DNA from: Pseudomonadota bacterium
GTDB lineage: Bacteria > Pseudomonadota > Gammaproteobacteria > Xanthomonadales > Rhodanobacteraceae
Assembly (NCBI GenBank): GCA_021818335.1
Contig: JAKAEJ010000012.1
Location: 1-41,710 of the forward strand
Length of the DNA stretch: 41,710 nt
Reading direction: 5' to 3'
Positions 9,898-19,771 of this stretch are shown here, in pieces (position 1 is the stretch's first letter; each line of letters begins with the position of its first letter). The notes below the pieces were generated by a model, which saw nothing but the letters and a program-made list of their open reading frames with translations, did no database searches and was not told where the DNA came from. The translations under genes and the position numbers were made by a program.

Positions 9898-10161
9898 TTG
9901 GCCAACATCAAGTCCGCCAAAAAGCGCGCGCGCCAGTCCGAACAGCGGCGCATGCGCAACGCCAGCACCCGATCCATGGTGCGTTCGGCCATCAAGAAGG
10001 TCGTCAAGGCCATTGAGGCGAAGGACAAGCCTGCAGCGCTGGCCGCCTACCAGGCCGCCGAGCCGCTGATGGACCGCCACGCCTCGCGCGGCCTGATCCA
10101 CAAGAACAAGGCGTCGCGCCACAAGAGTCGCCTGACCGCGCATATCAAGGCCCTGGGTTAA
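9898..10161 (+). CDS. rpsT: 30S ribosomal protein S20
   Basis: 87 residues, a primary 16S rRNA-binding protein of the small subunit. The sequence [15 protein letters not shown] opens a lysine- and arginine-rich helical bundle typical of S20. The start codon is TTG (9898-9900) with GGAG at 9887-9890, 7 nt away. No ATG or GTG is available at the conserved N-terminus. E. coli rpsT also begins with UUG, a weak start tied to translational autoregulation by S20, so the same feature here suggests conserved control. The gene is monocistronic and divergent from murJ. Confidence 0.98.
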   Translation: MANIKSAKKRARQSEQRRMRNASTRSMVRSAIKKVVKAIEAKDKPAALAAYQAAEPLMDRHASRGLIHKNKASRHKSRLTAHIKALG

Positions 10162-10184
10162 TCCCCCAGCGGTCGCGCTGACCG

Positions 10185-10202
10185 GGCCGGCACCGTCCGG
10201 CC
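10185..10202 (+). terminator. Weak hairpin after rpsT
   Basis: A 6-bp GGCCGG/CCGGCC stem (10185-10190 with 10197-10202) with a 6-nt loop, followed by TTGTCC. It lies between the convergent rpsT and obgE genes. The uridine tract is poor. Confidence 0.35.
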
Positions 10203-10217
10203 TTGTCCCGGCAGCTT

Positions 10218-11643
<1,426 letters not shown>

Positions 11644-11661
11644 GACAGATGCTCCTTACGC

Positions 11662-11976
11662 TCAGCCGGCCTGGATGCCGGTGATTTCAACTTCGGTGTA
11701 GTGTTGCCGATGGCCCATCTGCTTGCGATGGTGCTTGCGGCGACGGAACTTGACGATGCGCACCTTGTCGGCCCGGCCGTGCGCGCGCACCTTGGCGCTG
11801 ACGCTGGCGCCGGCGACCGTCGGAGCGCCGACCTTGACGGTCTCGCCCTCGCCCACCATCAGCACCTGGTCGAACTGAACCGCGCTATCCACGGCAGCAT
11901 CCAGCAGCTCCACGCGCAGGACTTCTCCCTGCATCACGCGGTACTGCTTGCCGCCGGTCACGATGACTGCGTACAT
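11662..11976 (-). CDS. rplU: 50S ribosomal protein L21
   Basis: 104 residues, a 23S rRNA-binding protein of the large subunit. [14 protein letters not shown] and the C-terminal [19 protein letters not shown] are the family hallmarks. It is the first gene of rplU-rpmA-obgE and is read from the promoter at 12019-12048. Confidence 0.98.
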   Translation of the reverse strand: MYAVIVTGGKQYRVMQGEVLRVELLDAAVDSAVQFDQVLMVGEGETVKVGAPTVAGASVSAKVRAHGRADKVRIVKFRRRKHHRKQMGHRQHYTEVEITGIQAG

Positions 11977-12018
11977 GTTGGCCTCTTCTGTCGTTCTTCT
12001 GGGAGGAAAAGAACCGGA

Positions 12019-12048
12019 AGTCTAACCGGGGCGCGGGTTTACAGTCAA
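12019..12048 (-). promoter_or_regulatory. Promoter of rplU-rpmA-obgE
   Basis: On the minus strand, -35 TTGACT (12043-12048) and -10 TAGACT (12019-12024) are spaced by 18 nt (17 nt if the -10 is read as TTAGAC). The rplU start codon lies about 40 nt downstream of the -10. Confidence 0.6.
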
Positions 12049-12069
12049 ATGGCAATCCCTCCCGTCGCA

Positions 12070-12123
12070 GGCCGGGGATCCCCGGCCACGCACGCCGAAC
12101 GATGGCTTGCCGGTCCGGACCGG
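12070..12123. repeat. Two perfect palindromes between the DUF2059 gene and the rplU promoter
   Basis: GGCCGGGGATCCCCGGCC (12070-12087, 18 bp) and CCGGTCCGGACCGG (12110-12123, 14 bp) are perfectly self-complementary. The second ends one base before the stop codon of the DUF2059 gene. As transcripts they could form a compact terminator for that gene, though no U-tract follows. As DNA they could be binding sites upstream of the rplU promoter. Confidence 0.5.
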
Positions 12124-12124
12124 T

Positions 12125-12652
12125 TCAGTGACCGCCGGCCGGTTTGGCGGCTGGCATCGCCGGACATTGGCCGTCTGCCGTGAGCTTGCCTTGGGACTCC
12201 AACTGGGCGATGCGCTGCTCGAACTGCTGGCGGCCAAACTGCTGGCCCGCCAGCATGGCCTCCCGCATCACGACCGGCTGGACTCTCAGCATTTTCTGCC
12301 CCAGCGGCGAGCGGTAGAAGGCCAGCAGGCCGCGAACATCCTGGGGCGTGAAGTTGCGCTGGTAAATCGGCACGACCAGGTCGAGCATCTGCTGCGCGGC
12401 CTCGGGGCTGGTCAGCGCAGAGGAGACCTCGCCGGGCGCCAGACACGGCGCCTTCTGTTTCACCATGGCGTCGACCTGCTGGCCCAACTGCTGCATCACC
12501 TGCTGCAACATGGCCGTGGCATGGGTCGCAGCAAGCAACTCGCGCACGCTCGCCGCACTGGCCTCCGTCTGCGTTTCGGGTGCGCTCGATGCGATGGCCG
12601 TGCCGGATCCCGTGGTGAGAATGACGATGCACGCGGCGATTCCAAGACGCAT
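12125..12652 (-). CDS. Exported DUF2059 family protein
   Basis: 175 residues. The ATG at 12652 follows AGGAG with good spacing. Residues 1-22 form a signal peptide ([15 protein letters not shown]..., cleavage near AIASSA). The mature protein is helical and matches DUF2059 features: an early [15 protein letters not shown] helix, a central [20 protein letters not shown] block, and [19 protein letters not shown]. The family is widespread in the proteobacterial periplasm and its molecular function is not established. The C-terminus adds [13 protein letters not shown]. It is a single gene between rplU and the divergent uvrA. Confidence 0.85.
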   Translation of the reverse strand: MRLGIAACIVILTTGSGTAIASSAPETQTEASAASVRELLAATHATAMLQQVMQQLGQQVDAMVKQKAPCLAPGEVSSALTSPEAAQQMLDLVVPIYQRNFTPQDVRGLLAFYRSPLGQKMLRVQPVVMREAMLAGQQFGRQQFEQRIAQLESQGKLTADGQCPAMPAAKPAGGH

Positions 12653-12981
12653 GGATGTCTCCTGAAAATGAGGTTGCGTGGATGACTGCCGGCCGGCAGC
12701 GTCTCGCATCTTACCGGCAAGTCGACCGGCGACACGGCAACGCGCGCCGAAAAAGGCCAGGCCGCGTACGCGACCACCCCGACGAATGGCGCCCGAGGGA
12801 CGTTGGTGCGCTGCCGGGCGTGGGCAGGTGCACGACGGCGGCAGGACGGCGCCTCATGCGCGAGAGCACCTCTCGCGCGACGCTCGAATGCATCCGCCGC
12901 GGGCGATCTCCCGGTGCCGGGGCCTGCGCCTGCATCGACCGGGCGGTTTATAGTTCCGCACTTGGCCTCCGGAACCCCGCC
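12653..12981. promoter_or_regulatory. Divergent intergenic region, DUF2059 gene / uvrA
   Basis: 329 nt without a credible gene. The clearest site is a TATAGT -10 hexamer (12949-12954) 27 nt before the uvrA ATG, but no good -35 lies 16-18 nt upstream of it. I see no LexA-like inverted repeat, so SOS control of uvrA is not evident. A TAAGAT (minus strand, 12710-12715) might serve the DUF2059 gene. Confidence 0.4.
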
Positions 12982-15840
12982 ATGGACTCGATCCGCATCC
13001 GCGGCGCGCGCACCCACAACCTCAAGAATGTCGATCTGGTCCTGCCGCGCGACCGGTTGATCGTGATCACCGGGCTGTCCGGTTCGGGCAAGAGTTCGCT
13101 GGCTTTCGATACGTTGTATGCGGAAGGCCAGCGACGCTACGTGGAATCTCTCTCGTCCTATGCGCGGCAGTTCCTGTCGATGATGGAAAAGCCCGACGTG
13201 GACGCCATCGAGGGCCTGTCGCCCTCCATCTCGATCGAGCAGAAGGCGACGTCGCATAACCCGCGATCCACGGTCGGGACCATCACCGAAATCCACGACT
13301 ACCTCCGGCTGTTGTACGCACGCGCCGGCACGCCACACTGCCCCGAGCATGGCATTCCCCTGGCCGCGCAAACCGTCAGCCAGATGGTCGACGCAGCGCT
13401 CGCGCTCGACCCGCAGAAGCGTTGGATGCTGCTCGCGCCGGTGGTGCGCGACCGCAAGGGCGAGCATGTCCAGGTCCTGGAGTCCCTGCGCGCCAACGGC
13501 TTTGTCCGCGTGCGCGTGGATGGCGCCGTCCACGACCTCGATGCCGTCCCTCCCTTGGCCTTGCGGCAAAAGCACACCATCGAAGCCGTCGTCGACCGCT
13601 TCCGACCGCGGCCCGAGCTGAAGCAGCGCCTGGCGGAGTCCTTTGAAACGGCGCTCCGGTTGGGCGAGGGACTCGCCTTGCTGGCGGAGATGGACGATGC
13701 CGAGGCCATCCAGCAGATGTTTTCGTCGCGCTACTCCTGTCCCATTTGCGACTACTCATTGCCTGAACTCGAGCCGCGGCTGTTCTCCTTCAATTCGCCT
13801 GCCGGAGCCTGCCCGCGTTGCGATGGTCTGGGCACCAACGAATTCTTCGACCCGGCGCGCGTGGTCCTGCATCCGGAACTGTCGATGGCCGGCGGCGCCA
13901 TCCGTGGATGGGATCGCCGCAACCCGCATTACTTCCAGATGATCCAGTCGCTGGCGAAGCATTACGGCTTCGAGGTCGAGGCGCCATGGCAGGATCTGCC
14001 AGATGCGGTCCGCGATGCCGTCCTGAACGGTTCGGGCGAAGAGGAAATCGCATTTCGCGAACTTGCCCAGGGAGGCCGCAGCGTGGTTCGCAAGCGTCGC
14101 TTCGAAGGCATCGTGCCCAATTTGGAGCGCCGCTACCGCGAAACGGATTCCCTCGCGACGCGCGAGGAACTCCGGAAGTACATCAGCGTGCGCGCTTGTC
14201 CTGACTGCGGCGGCACTCGCCTCAACCGGTCCGCCCGCAGCGTTTCGGTGGGCGGCCGCAGCGTGCCGGAAGTCTCCGCGCTGTCCGTGCGCGACGCACT
14301 GGCGTTCACCGAATCGCTGGCCCTGCCGGGCTGGCGAGGCGAGATCGCTGCCAAGATCCTCAAGGAGATCCACGAGCGGCTGCGGTTCCTGATGGACGTG
14401 GGCCTTGATTACCTCAGCCTTGAACGCACCGCGGACACGCTCTCTGGCGGCGAGGCGCAGCGCATCCGCCTGGCCAGCCAGATCGGCGCCGGACTCGTGG
14501 GGGTGATGTACGTCCTGGATGAGCCCTCGATCGGACTCCACCAGCGCGACAACGCCCGCCTGCTGGCGACGCTCAAGCGCCTTCGCGACCTCGGCAATAC
14601 CGTGATCGTCGTCGAGCACGACGAGGACGCCATCCGCGCTGCCGACCACATCGTCGACATGGGCCCTGGCGCCGGGACGCACGGAGGCGAGGTGGTTGCA
14701 GCGGGCCAATTGCCGGACATACTCGCCGCTCCGCGTTCGCTGACTGGCAAGTACCTGTCTGGCAAGCGTCGTATCGACGTGCCGGACAAACGGCGATCGC
14801 CGGCAGGTTGGCTTCGCCTGTACGGCGCCCGCGGCAACAACCTGCGCGAGGTGGATCTGGAGGTCCCGATCGGCCTGTTCACCTGCGTCACCGGCGTTTC
14901 GGGGTCCGGGAAATCCACCTTGATCAACGACACCCTGATGGCGCAGGCTGCGGCAACCCTCAACGGCGCCAGTACGCAGCCGGCACCGTTTGCTCGAATC
15001 GACGGCCTCGAGCACTTCGACAAGGTCGTGGACATCGACCAGTCGCCCATCGGCCGCACGCCACGGAGCAACCCCGCGACGTACACGGGCCTGTTCGCGC
15101 CGCTGCGCGAACTGTACGCGCAAGTCCCCGAAGCGCGCGCGCGCGGTTACGAGCCGGGCCGATTCAGCTTCAACGTGCGCGGAGGACGCTGCGAGGCTTG
15201 CGAAGGCGACGGCATGATCAAGGTCGAAATGCACTTCCTGCCGGACATGTATGTTCCCTGCGATGTCTGCCACGGGAAGCGCTACAACCGCGAGACGCTG
15301 GAGATTCATTACAAGGGCCACAGCATCAGCGACGTGTTGAACCTGACTGTCGAGGAGGCCCTGACGGTTTTCCAGCCGGTCCCTGCGCTGGCCCGAAAGC
15401 TGGAGACGCTGATCGCCGTGGGCCTCGGCTACCTCAAGCTTGGCCAGTCCGCCACCACCCTCTCCGGTGGCGAGGCGCAGCGCGTGAAACTGGCCAAGGA
15501 ACTCTCCCGACGCGACTCGGGCAGCACGCTTTACATCCTCGACGAGCCGACCACCGGGCTGCACTTCCACGACATCGAGCAGTTGCTGGATGTCCTGCAT
15601 CAACTCGTGGATCGCGGAAACACGGTGGTGGTGATCGAGCACAATCTCGATGTCATCAAGACCGCGGACTGGGTGGTCGATCTTGGCCCGGAAGGCGGCG
15701 CCGGCGGCGGCCGCATCATGGCCGCCGGGACCCCGGAACAGGTGGCTGCGACGCCGGAATCCCATACCGGGCGTTACCTGGCCCCATTGCTGCGCCCGGC
15801 GACCAACACGGGCACCACGACAAGGAAACGCCGCGCATGA
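12982..15840 (+). CDS. uvrA: Excinuclease ABC subunit A
   Basis: 952 residues, the damage-recognition ATPase of nucleotide excision repair, working as a dimer with UvrB. There are two ABC ATPase modules. The first Walker A is GLSGSGKSS (residues 31-39), with ABC signature [16 protein letters not shown]; the second has GVSGSGKST and [16 protein letters not shown]. Zinc modules are visible: [15 protein letters not shown] in the signature insertion, CPICDYS...CPRCDGLG, and [11 protein letters not shown]...[10 protein letters not shown]. The start [16 protein letters not shown] is standard. Its stop overlaps the ATG of the thioesterase gene (ATGA), so the two are translationally coupled. Confidence 0.98.
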   Translation: MDSIRIRGARTHNLKNVDLVLPRDRLIVITGLSGSGKSSLAFDTLYAEGQRRYVESLSSYARQFLSMMEKPDVDAIEGLSPSISIEQKATSHNPRSTVGTITEIHDYLRLLYARAGTPHCPEHGIPLAAQTVSQMVDAALALDPQKRWMLLAPVVRDRKGEHVQVLESLRANGFVRVRVDGAVHDLDAVPPLALRQKHTIEAVVDRFRPRPELKQRLAESFETALRLGEGLALLAEMDDAEAIQQMFSSRYSCPICDYSLPELEPRLFSFNSPAGACPRCDGLGTNEFFDPARVVLHPELSMAGGAIRGWDRRNPHYFQMIQSLAKHYGFEVEAPWQDLPDAVRDAVLNGSGEEEIAFRELAQGGRSVVRKRRFEGIVPNLERRYRETDSLATREELRKYISVRACPDCGGTRLNRSARSVSVGGRSVPEVSALSVRDALAFTESLALPGWRGEIAAKILKEIHERLRFLMDVGLDYLSLERTADTLSGGEAQRIRLASQIGAGLVGVMYVLDEPSIGLHQRDNARLLATLKRLRDLGNTVIVVEHDEDAIRAADHIVDMGPGAGTHGGEVVAAGQLPDILAAPRSLTGKYLSGKRRIDVPDKRRSPAGWLRLYGARGNNLREVDLEVPIGLFTCVTGVSGSGKSTLINDTLMAQAAATLNGASTQPAPFARIDGLEHFDKVVDIDQSPIGRTPRSNPATYTGLFAPLRELYAQVPEARARGYEPGRFSFNVRGGRCEACEGDGMIKVEMHFLPDMYVPCDVCHGKRYNRETLEIHYKGHSISDVLNLTVEEALTVFQPVPALARKLETLIAVGLGYLKLGQSATTLSGGEAQRVKLAKELSRRDSGSTLYILDEPTTGLHFHDIEQLLDVLHQLVDRGNTVVVIEHNLDVIKTADWVVDLGPEGGAGGGRIMAAGTPEQVAATPESHTGRYLAPLLRPATNTGTTTRKRRA

Positions 15841-16310
15841 GCCCCCGTCGCAAAACGCCTGCTTCCAATCCACCAGGCCAGCCCACCCCCCAGACGACCG
15901 ACGCCCCCGACGCGTCGCTCCTCTCCACCGCCGCCATCAGCGTGCGCTGGCGCGACCTCGATGCGTTCAACCACGTCAACAATTCCGTCTTCCTGACCTA
16001 TCTCGAGGAAGCGCGCCTGCAATGGCTCAAGGATGTACCGGGCCCCTGGTTCGACGCGCATGCCATGCCCGTGCTCGCCGCCAGTTCGCTGAACTACCGT
16101 TTGCCCATCGAATGGCCGGCCAGCCTGGTCGTTGAACTCCGGTGCACGCGCGTGGGCGGCAGTTCCGTGACGCTGGCGCATCGCATCCGCGACGCGAATG
16201 CGCCGGGCCGGCTCTATTGCGATGGCGATGTCACGCTGGTCTGGATGGACCCCGCCAGCGGCCGCAGCGTGCCCCTGCCGCAATCCATCCGAAGCGCCTG
16301 CGGCGCCTGA
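15837..16310 (+). CDS. Hotdog-fold acyl-CoA thioesterase (4HBT family)
   Basis: 157 residues. After about 30 Pro/Thr/Ser-rich residues comes a single hotdog domain with [29 protein letters not shown] read in blocks. The Asp in [11 protein letters not shown] corresponds to the catalytic acid of 4-hydroxybenzoyl-CoA thioesterase-type enzymes (YbgC/FadM group). It probably hydrolyses an acyl-CoA in the cytosol; the substrate cannot be read from sequence. The ATG overlaps the uvrA stop by 4 nt, an odd pairing with a DNA repair gene that implies shared transcription but not shared function. The DUF4139 gene follows after 51 nt. Confidence 0.85.
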   Translation: MSPRRKTPASNPPGQPTPQTTDAPDASLLSTAAISVRWRDLDAFNHVNNSVFLTYLEEARLQWLKDVPGPWFDAHAMPVLAASSLNYRLPIEWPASLVVELRCTRVGGSSVTLAHRIRDANAPGRLYCDGDVTLVWMDPASGRSVPLPQSIRSACGA

Positions 16311-16361
16311 GGCGAGCAGGCCAAGCTAAGATCGAGGCCCTGGCCACGAGGAGAGTCCGGC

Positions 16362-17807
16362 ATGCACATGATGGGGACGCGGAGGCTGCTGGCTGTGGTG
16401 ATGGCTTCCGGGACCTGCGTGGCGGCCGCGCGGCCGCAGGTGATGGTCGGCACGCAGCTCACGCTCTACCCAGGCGACGGCGAGGGTGCGCCAGCTTGGA
16501 TACAGCAGGATCGCCGCCTGACCTTGCATGCAGGCAAGCAGACGGTGTGGCTTGGCGAACTGGCGCAGCGCCTCGATGCCGGCGCGCTGATGCTGCGATT
16601 CGCGGGTGACAGCGGCGTGCATCTGGCCAGCATCGCGGTGCCGCCCGCCAAGCGCGGCGTTCAGGCGCTCATGGCGGAGGCGCTGGGCAAGCCCATCAAA
16701 GTACTGGGCAGCGGTGGCGAGGTTCTGGCCAGTGGGACGCTGGTTCAGATCCAGGACGGGCAACTCCTGGTGCGGCAAGGCAATGGCACCATCCGCCTCG
16801 TCTCCGGCGCCGTCGAACTGCCGGCAGGCGTCGGCTGGCCCGCACCGGGCGCGCGCGCGCGGGTTTCGCTGGATGCGGCACGCGCGGGCGCCTATACGGC
16901 CCAGTTGGCTTACCCGAGTGCCGGACTCGGCTGGCACGCAGGCTATAGCCTGGTCCTCGCGTCAGGCCACCAATGCCGCGCGACGCTGCAAGCGCGCGCC
17001 GTCATCGTCAACCAAAGCGGCACGGACTTCCGCGACGCGAGCGTGACGCTGCTGGCAGGCACCATCCACCAGCCCGGGCGGCTGGCGCCACCGTTCATGA
17101 TGGCGGCCGCCCTGCCTGCACCGCCGGCGCCGGGGATACCCGCCCAGGGCGACTTGGCCGGATACCGCCGCTACGCGCTGCCGCAGCGGCTCACGCTGGC
17201 CGACGGCGTCACCATCCAGGAACCGCTGTACCCAGGCGCCTCGCTGGATTGCACGCGCGAACTGGTTCTCGGGCAGCGACGGTCGCCCGCCTACCCCGAG
17301 TCAAAACCGTACTTCCTGCCTGGCCCCGAGCAGGGAGCTCTCGGGGCGCCGCGCATCGAGCTCAGTCTGCGGGCACCGCACAATCTTCCAGCCGGGAGCA
17401 TCCGCGTGTTCCAGGCCGACGCCGATGGCGCGGTCCATTTCATTGGCGGCGACACGCTGCCCGACCTGCGTCGGGATGATCGGGCACGCATCGTCCTTGG
17501 CAACACGTATGAGCTGCGCGCCCTGCGGACGCGCACCGCCTGGCACCTGGCGGGACCGGTACTGACCGAAGGCCTCCGGGTCCGCCTCAGCAACCGCGGC
17601 CCGCGGGCGGAGCACGTCATCCTCTATGTCCACCCGGACCGCTGGCGCAACTGGCATCTCGTCGAGGCCAGCTTGCGACCGCGCCAGATGGACCCGGACA
17701 CGCTGGTCTGGAACATACCCGTTGCCGCGCACGGGGAATCCACCCTCGATTACACACTGCGCTATGACGCCACACCCGTCACGGGCCCGGCCGGTCAGAA
17801 CCCATGA
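16362..17807 (+). CDS. Exported DUF4139-like protein
   Basis: 481 residues with a signal peptide (residues 1-23, MHMMGTRRLLAVVMASG..., cleavage near AAARP). GAGGAG precedes the ATG. The mature protein looks all-beta. It starts LTLYPGDGEG with a jelly-roll-like repeat, then has LAYPSAGLGWHAGYSLVL and VIVNQSGTDFRDASVTLLAG, which match the core of DUF4139 proteins (W-x-x-x-Y, then N-x-[ST]-G-x-D). A later YRRYALPQRLTLADGVTIQEPLYP block also fits. Members are exported proteins of unknown function. The stop overlaps the next ATG (ATGA), coupling it to an enoyl-CoA isomerase. Confidence 0.7.
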   Translation: MHMMGTRRLLAVVMASGTCVAAARPQVMVGTQLTLYPGDGEGAPAWIQQDRRLTLHAGKQTVWLGELAQRLDAGALMLRFAGDSGVHLASIAVPPAKRGVQALMAEALGKPIKVLGSGGEVLASGTLVQIQDGQLLVRQGNGTIRLVSGAVELPAGVGWPAPGARARVSLDAARAGAYTAQLAYPSAGLGWHAGYSLVLASGHQCRATLQARAVIVNQSGTDFRDASVTLLAGTIHQPGRLAPPFMMAAALPAPPAPGIPAQGDLAGYRRYALPQRLTLADGVTIQEPLYPGASLDCTRELVLGQRRSPAYPESKPYFLPGPEQGALGAPRIELSLRAPHNLPAGSIRVFQADADGAVHFIGGDTLPDLRRDDRARIVLGNTYELRALRTRTAWHLAGPVLTEGLRVRLSNRGPRAEHVILYVHPDRWRNWHLVEASLRPRQMDPDTLVWNIPVAAHGESTLDYTLRYDATPVTGPAGQNP

Positions 17808-18565
17808 TTGAAACCATCGACCATCCCGCCGGAATCCGCGAATTGCGGTTGGCAAGACCCCCTGTCAATGCCCTGGATGGCGCATTGATCGACGCCCTTC
17901 GGCTGGCCGTCCAGGAAGCTCCCGCCACCGGTGCCCACGCGCTGGTGGTATCGGGCCGGAGCGGGCTGTTTTCCGCCGGGCTGGACATCCCCGCCCTGTT
18001 GTCGCTGGACACCGCGGAGCTCGCCCGCTGCTTCGAGGGGTTCTTCGCGCTGATGGCTGCGCTGGCTGCGAGTCCGATCCCGATCGCGGCGGCCATCACC
18101 GGGCACAGCCCGGCGGGCGGCGCGGTCATCGCGTTGTTCTGCGACTGGCGCGTGATGGCCGAAGGACCCTACCGGATCGGCCTCAACGAGGTGCAGGTCG
18201 GCCTGACGGTTCCCGAGCTCATCCAGATGGCATTGCGGAGGGTCCTTGGCGCGCACCGCGCAGAGCGCCTCCTGGTATCCGGTCAAATGCTCGAATCCGA
18301 GGCCGCGTTGCGCATCGGCCTCGTCGACGAAACTGCGCCGGTCGATGCGGTGCCCGGTCGTGCCGTTGCCTGGCTTGAAGAGCTGCTCGCGCTGCCTCGC
18401 CAGGCGATGCTGGAAACCCGTGGACGAGCACGCGCCGACCTCATCGCGGCCACTCGCCGCGAGCAATGGCCACTGGCTGAATTCGCCGCGGTATGGCGGC
18501 GGGCGGAAACCCAGGCGACGTTGCACGCCCTGCTCGCCAAGCTGCGCGCCGGCAGCACACGCTGA
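17804..18565 (+). CDS. Crotonase-family enzyme, probable delta3,delta2-enoyl-CoA isomerase
   Basis: 253 residues. Crotonase folds bind acyl-CoA, with oxyanion-hole amides here in GLFSAGLDI (residues 54-62) and GHSPAGGAV (100-108). GLNEVQVGL places a Glu at position 129, where mitochondrial ECI1-type isomerases keep their single catalytic acid. The pattern RPPVNAL, FSAGLD, PAGGAVIALFCDWRVMA, IGLNE, HRAERLLVSG also follows ECI1 closely. It would shift cis/trans-3-enoyl-CoA to trans-2-enoyl-CoA for beta-oxidation of unsaturated fatty acids. No other beta-oxidation gene is nearby apart from the thioesterase. A hydratase role is less likely but not excluded. Confidence 0.8.
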   Translation: MIETIDHPAGIRELRLARPPVNALDGALIDALRLAVQEAPATGAHALVVSGRSGLFSAGLDIPALLSLDTAELARCFEGFFALMAALAASPIPIAAAITGHSPAGGAVIALFCDWRVMAEGPYRIGLNEVQVGLTVPELIQMALRRVLGAHRAERLLVSGQMLESEAALRIGLVDETAPVDAVPGRAVAWLEELLALPRQAMLETRGRARADLIAATRREQWPLAEFAAVWRRAETQATLHALLAKLRAGSTR

Positions 18566-18686
18566 ATCCGCCGCGGCCATGCGTCCCTGGCACGGCTCCG
18601 GCCAGCCGGCGACGGCGGCGGCGCCCTGCCGGGTAAACGGCACTACAATGCGCCGCCGCGGGCTTGCCCGCATCGCCCGAATCCCG

Positions 18687-19154
18687 ATGATCCTGTGCCC
18701 CTACCACATCGCCCCGTCGCGCATTCCCGGCGCTGGAAAGGGGTTGTACATCGACCGCCCCGCGCAAGCCGGCAGCATCCTTGTCGCCCCTGACGCCATC
18801 AACCGGACTTATGCCTTCGAGGAAATCTCGGCCGATCCGAAGCTGTCCAGTTTGCTGCACACGAGCGTGCGCTGGTTCGGGGATCATTACACGTTGTCAC
18901 CGGACTGGCCCGATGAGTGCTTCGTCAACCACAGCTTCGAACCGACCGGGCTGTGGCACCTCGGATTCATTTTTGCGAACGACGAGTTGTCCGTCGGCAC
19001 GGAGCTGACCGTGGACTACCGGCACCTGCTGGCCCCGGGCCAAGTCGAAGAGTTCCGGGATGCGCGTACGGGCGAGCCCATCGTCGGCTTCAGCTGGGAG
19101 GAGAGCATCCGCAACAGCACCTCACGATTGTCAGCCCTGTTGATTGCACCTTGA
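18687..19154 (+). CDS. SET-domain protein, probable lysine methyltransferase
   Basis: 155 residues made almost entirely of a SET domain. N-terminal SRIPGAGKGLYID corresponds to the G-x-G strand of SET proteins. CFVNHSFEPTG gives the N-H-S motif that helps form the SAM pseudoknot, and VGTELTVDYRHLL gives the G-x-E-L-x-x-D-Y motif with the conserved Tyr. It should transfer methyl groups from SAM to a lysine side chain; the target is unknown. No pre-SET or post-SET cysteine cluster is present. The ATG at 18687 gives the compact domain but has no clear ribosome site; an in-frame ATG at 18648 would add 13 Arg-rich residues. A GNAT gene follows after 17 nt. Confidence 0.75.
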   Translation: MILCPYHIAPSRIPGAGKGLYIDRPAQAGSILVAPDAINRTYAFEEISADPKLSSLLHTSVRWFGDHYTLSPDWPDECFVNHSFEPTGLWHLGFIFANDELSVGTELTVDYRHLLAPGQVEEFRDARTGEPIVGFSWEESIRNSTSRLSALLIAP

Positions 19155-19171
19155 ATCGCACCCCAGTCCCG

Positions 19172-19711
19172 ATGATGAATATTCCGCAATTGCGTACCCG
19201 ACGCCTGCGATTGACGGCGCTGCGCGAAGACCATTTCGCTGCGTATGCCCGAATGCTGGGCGATCCTTCCAGTACCCGCCACGTGGGCGACGGCAACCCT
19301 CTGGATCGGCTCAACGCGTGGCGATCGATGGCCATGCTTCTGGGCCACTGGGTGCTGCGCGGCTACGGAATGTGGGCGGTCGAATCGCTGGATGACGACC
19401 GCTTCATCGGGCGCGTGGGACTGCTCAAGCCCGAGGGATGGCCGGATCTTGAACTGGGCTGGATGATCGCTCCGGAGTCGCGGGGCCAGGGTTATGCAGC
19501 CGAGTCGGCACTGGCAGCACTGGACTGGGCCTGGCGCACCCTGCACGTGCCACGCGTGGTCAGCCTGATACGCCCCGCTGATGCCGCCTCCGAGCGGCTG
19601 GCTGCACGCCTCGGCGGCGAACGCGTGGATGCCGTCGATTTCTGCGGCGGGACGGCCCAGGTATTCGCCTACCACCCGCCGCTGGCACGTGTGCACGCCG
19701 CTCCCTTTTGA
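19172..19711 (+). CDS. GNAT acetyltransferase, RimJ/RimL-like
   Basis: 179 residues. It begins MMNIPQLRTRRLRLTALREDHF, as in RimJ/RimL-type N-acetyltransferases. The acetyl-CoA pyrophosphate loop is APESRGQGYAAES (motif A, R-x-x-G-x-G), preceded by LELGWMI. The C-terminal part has LIRPADAASERLAARLG, the usual N-x-x-S-x-x-[VL]-x-x-K/R-x-G-like helix. The substrate could be a protein N-terminus or a small amine. There are tandem ATG codons (19172 and 19175), and no strong ribosome site is visible, so translation may depend on readthrough from the SET gene 17 nt upstream. Confidence 0.85.
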   Translation: MMNIPQLRTRRLRLTALREDHFAAYARMLGDPSSTRHVGDGNPLDRLNAWRSMAMLLGHWVLRGYGMWAVESLDDDRFIGRVGLLKPEGWPDLELGWMIAPESRGQGYAAESALAALDWAWRTLHVPRVVSLIRPADAASERLAARLGGERVDAVDFCGGTAQVFAYHPPLARVHAAPF

Positions 19712-19771
19712 ATCGAACCGGCGCGCCTCACGCCGCACGCTCCGGCCATTCCCAGCGAGCGCCACCCGCCC

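Noticed and set aside
12653-12981. SOS box upstream of uvrA
   Set aside because: No CTGT-N8-ACAG or xanthomonad-like LexA repeat could be found by eye in the region.
13756-15873. 705-residue minus-strand frame opposite uvrA
   Set aside because: Antisense of a high-GC coding gene; no motif, and composition is typical of shadow frames.
14808-16310. Long plus-strand frame overlapping the end of uvrA and the thioesterase
   Set aside because: Only its last 157 codons (from 15837) encode a recognisable protein; the earlier part is an alternative frame of uvrA.
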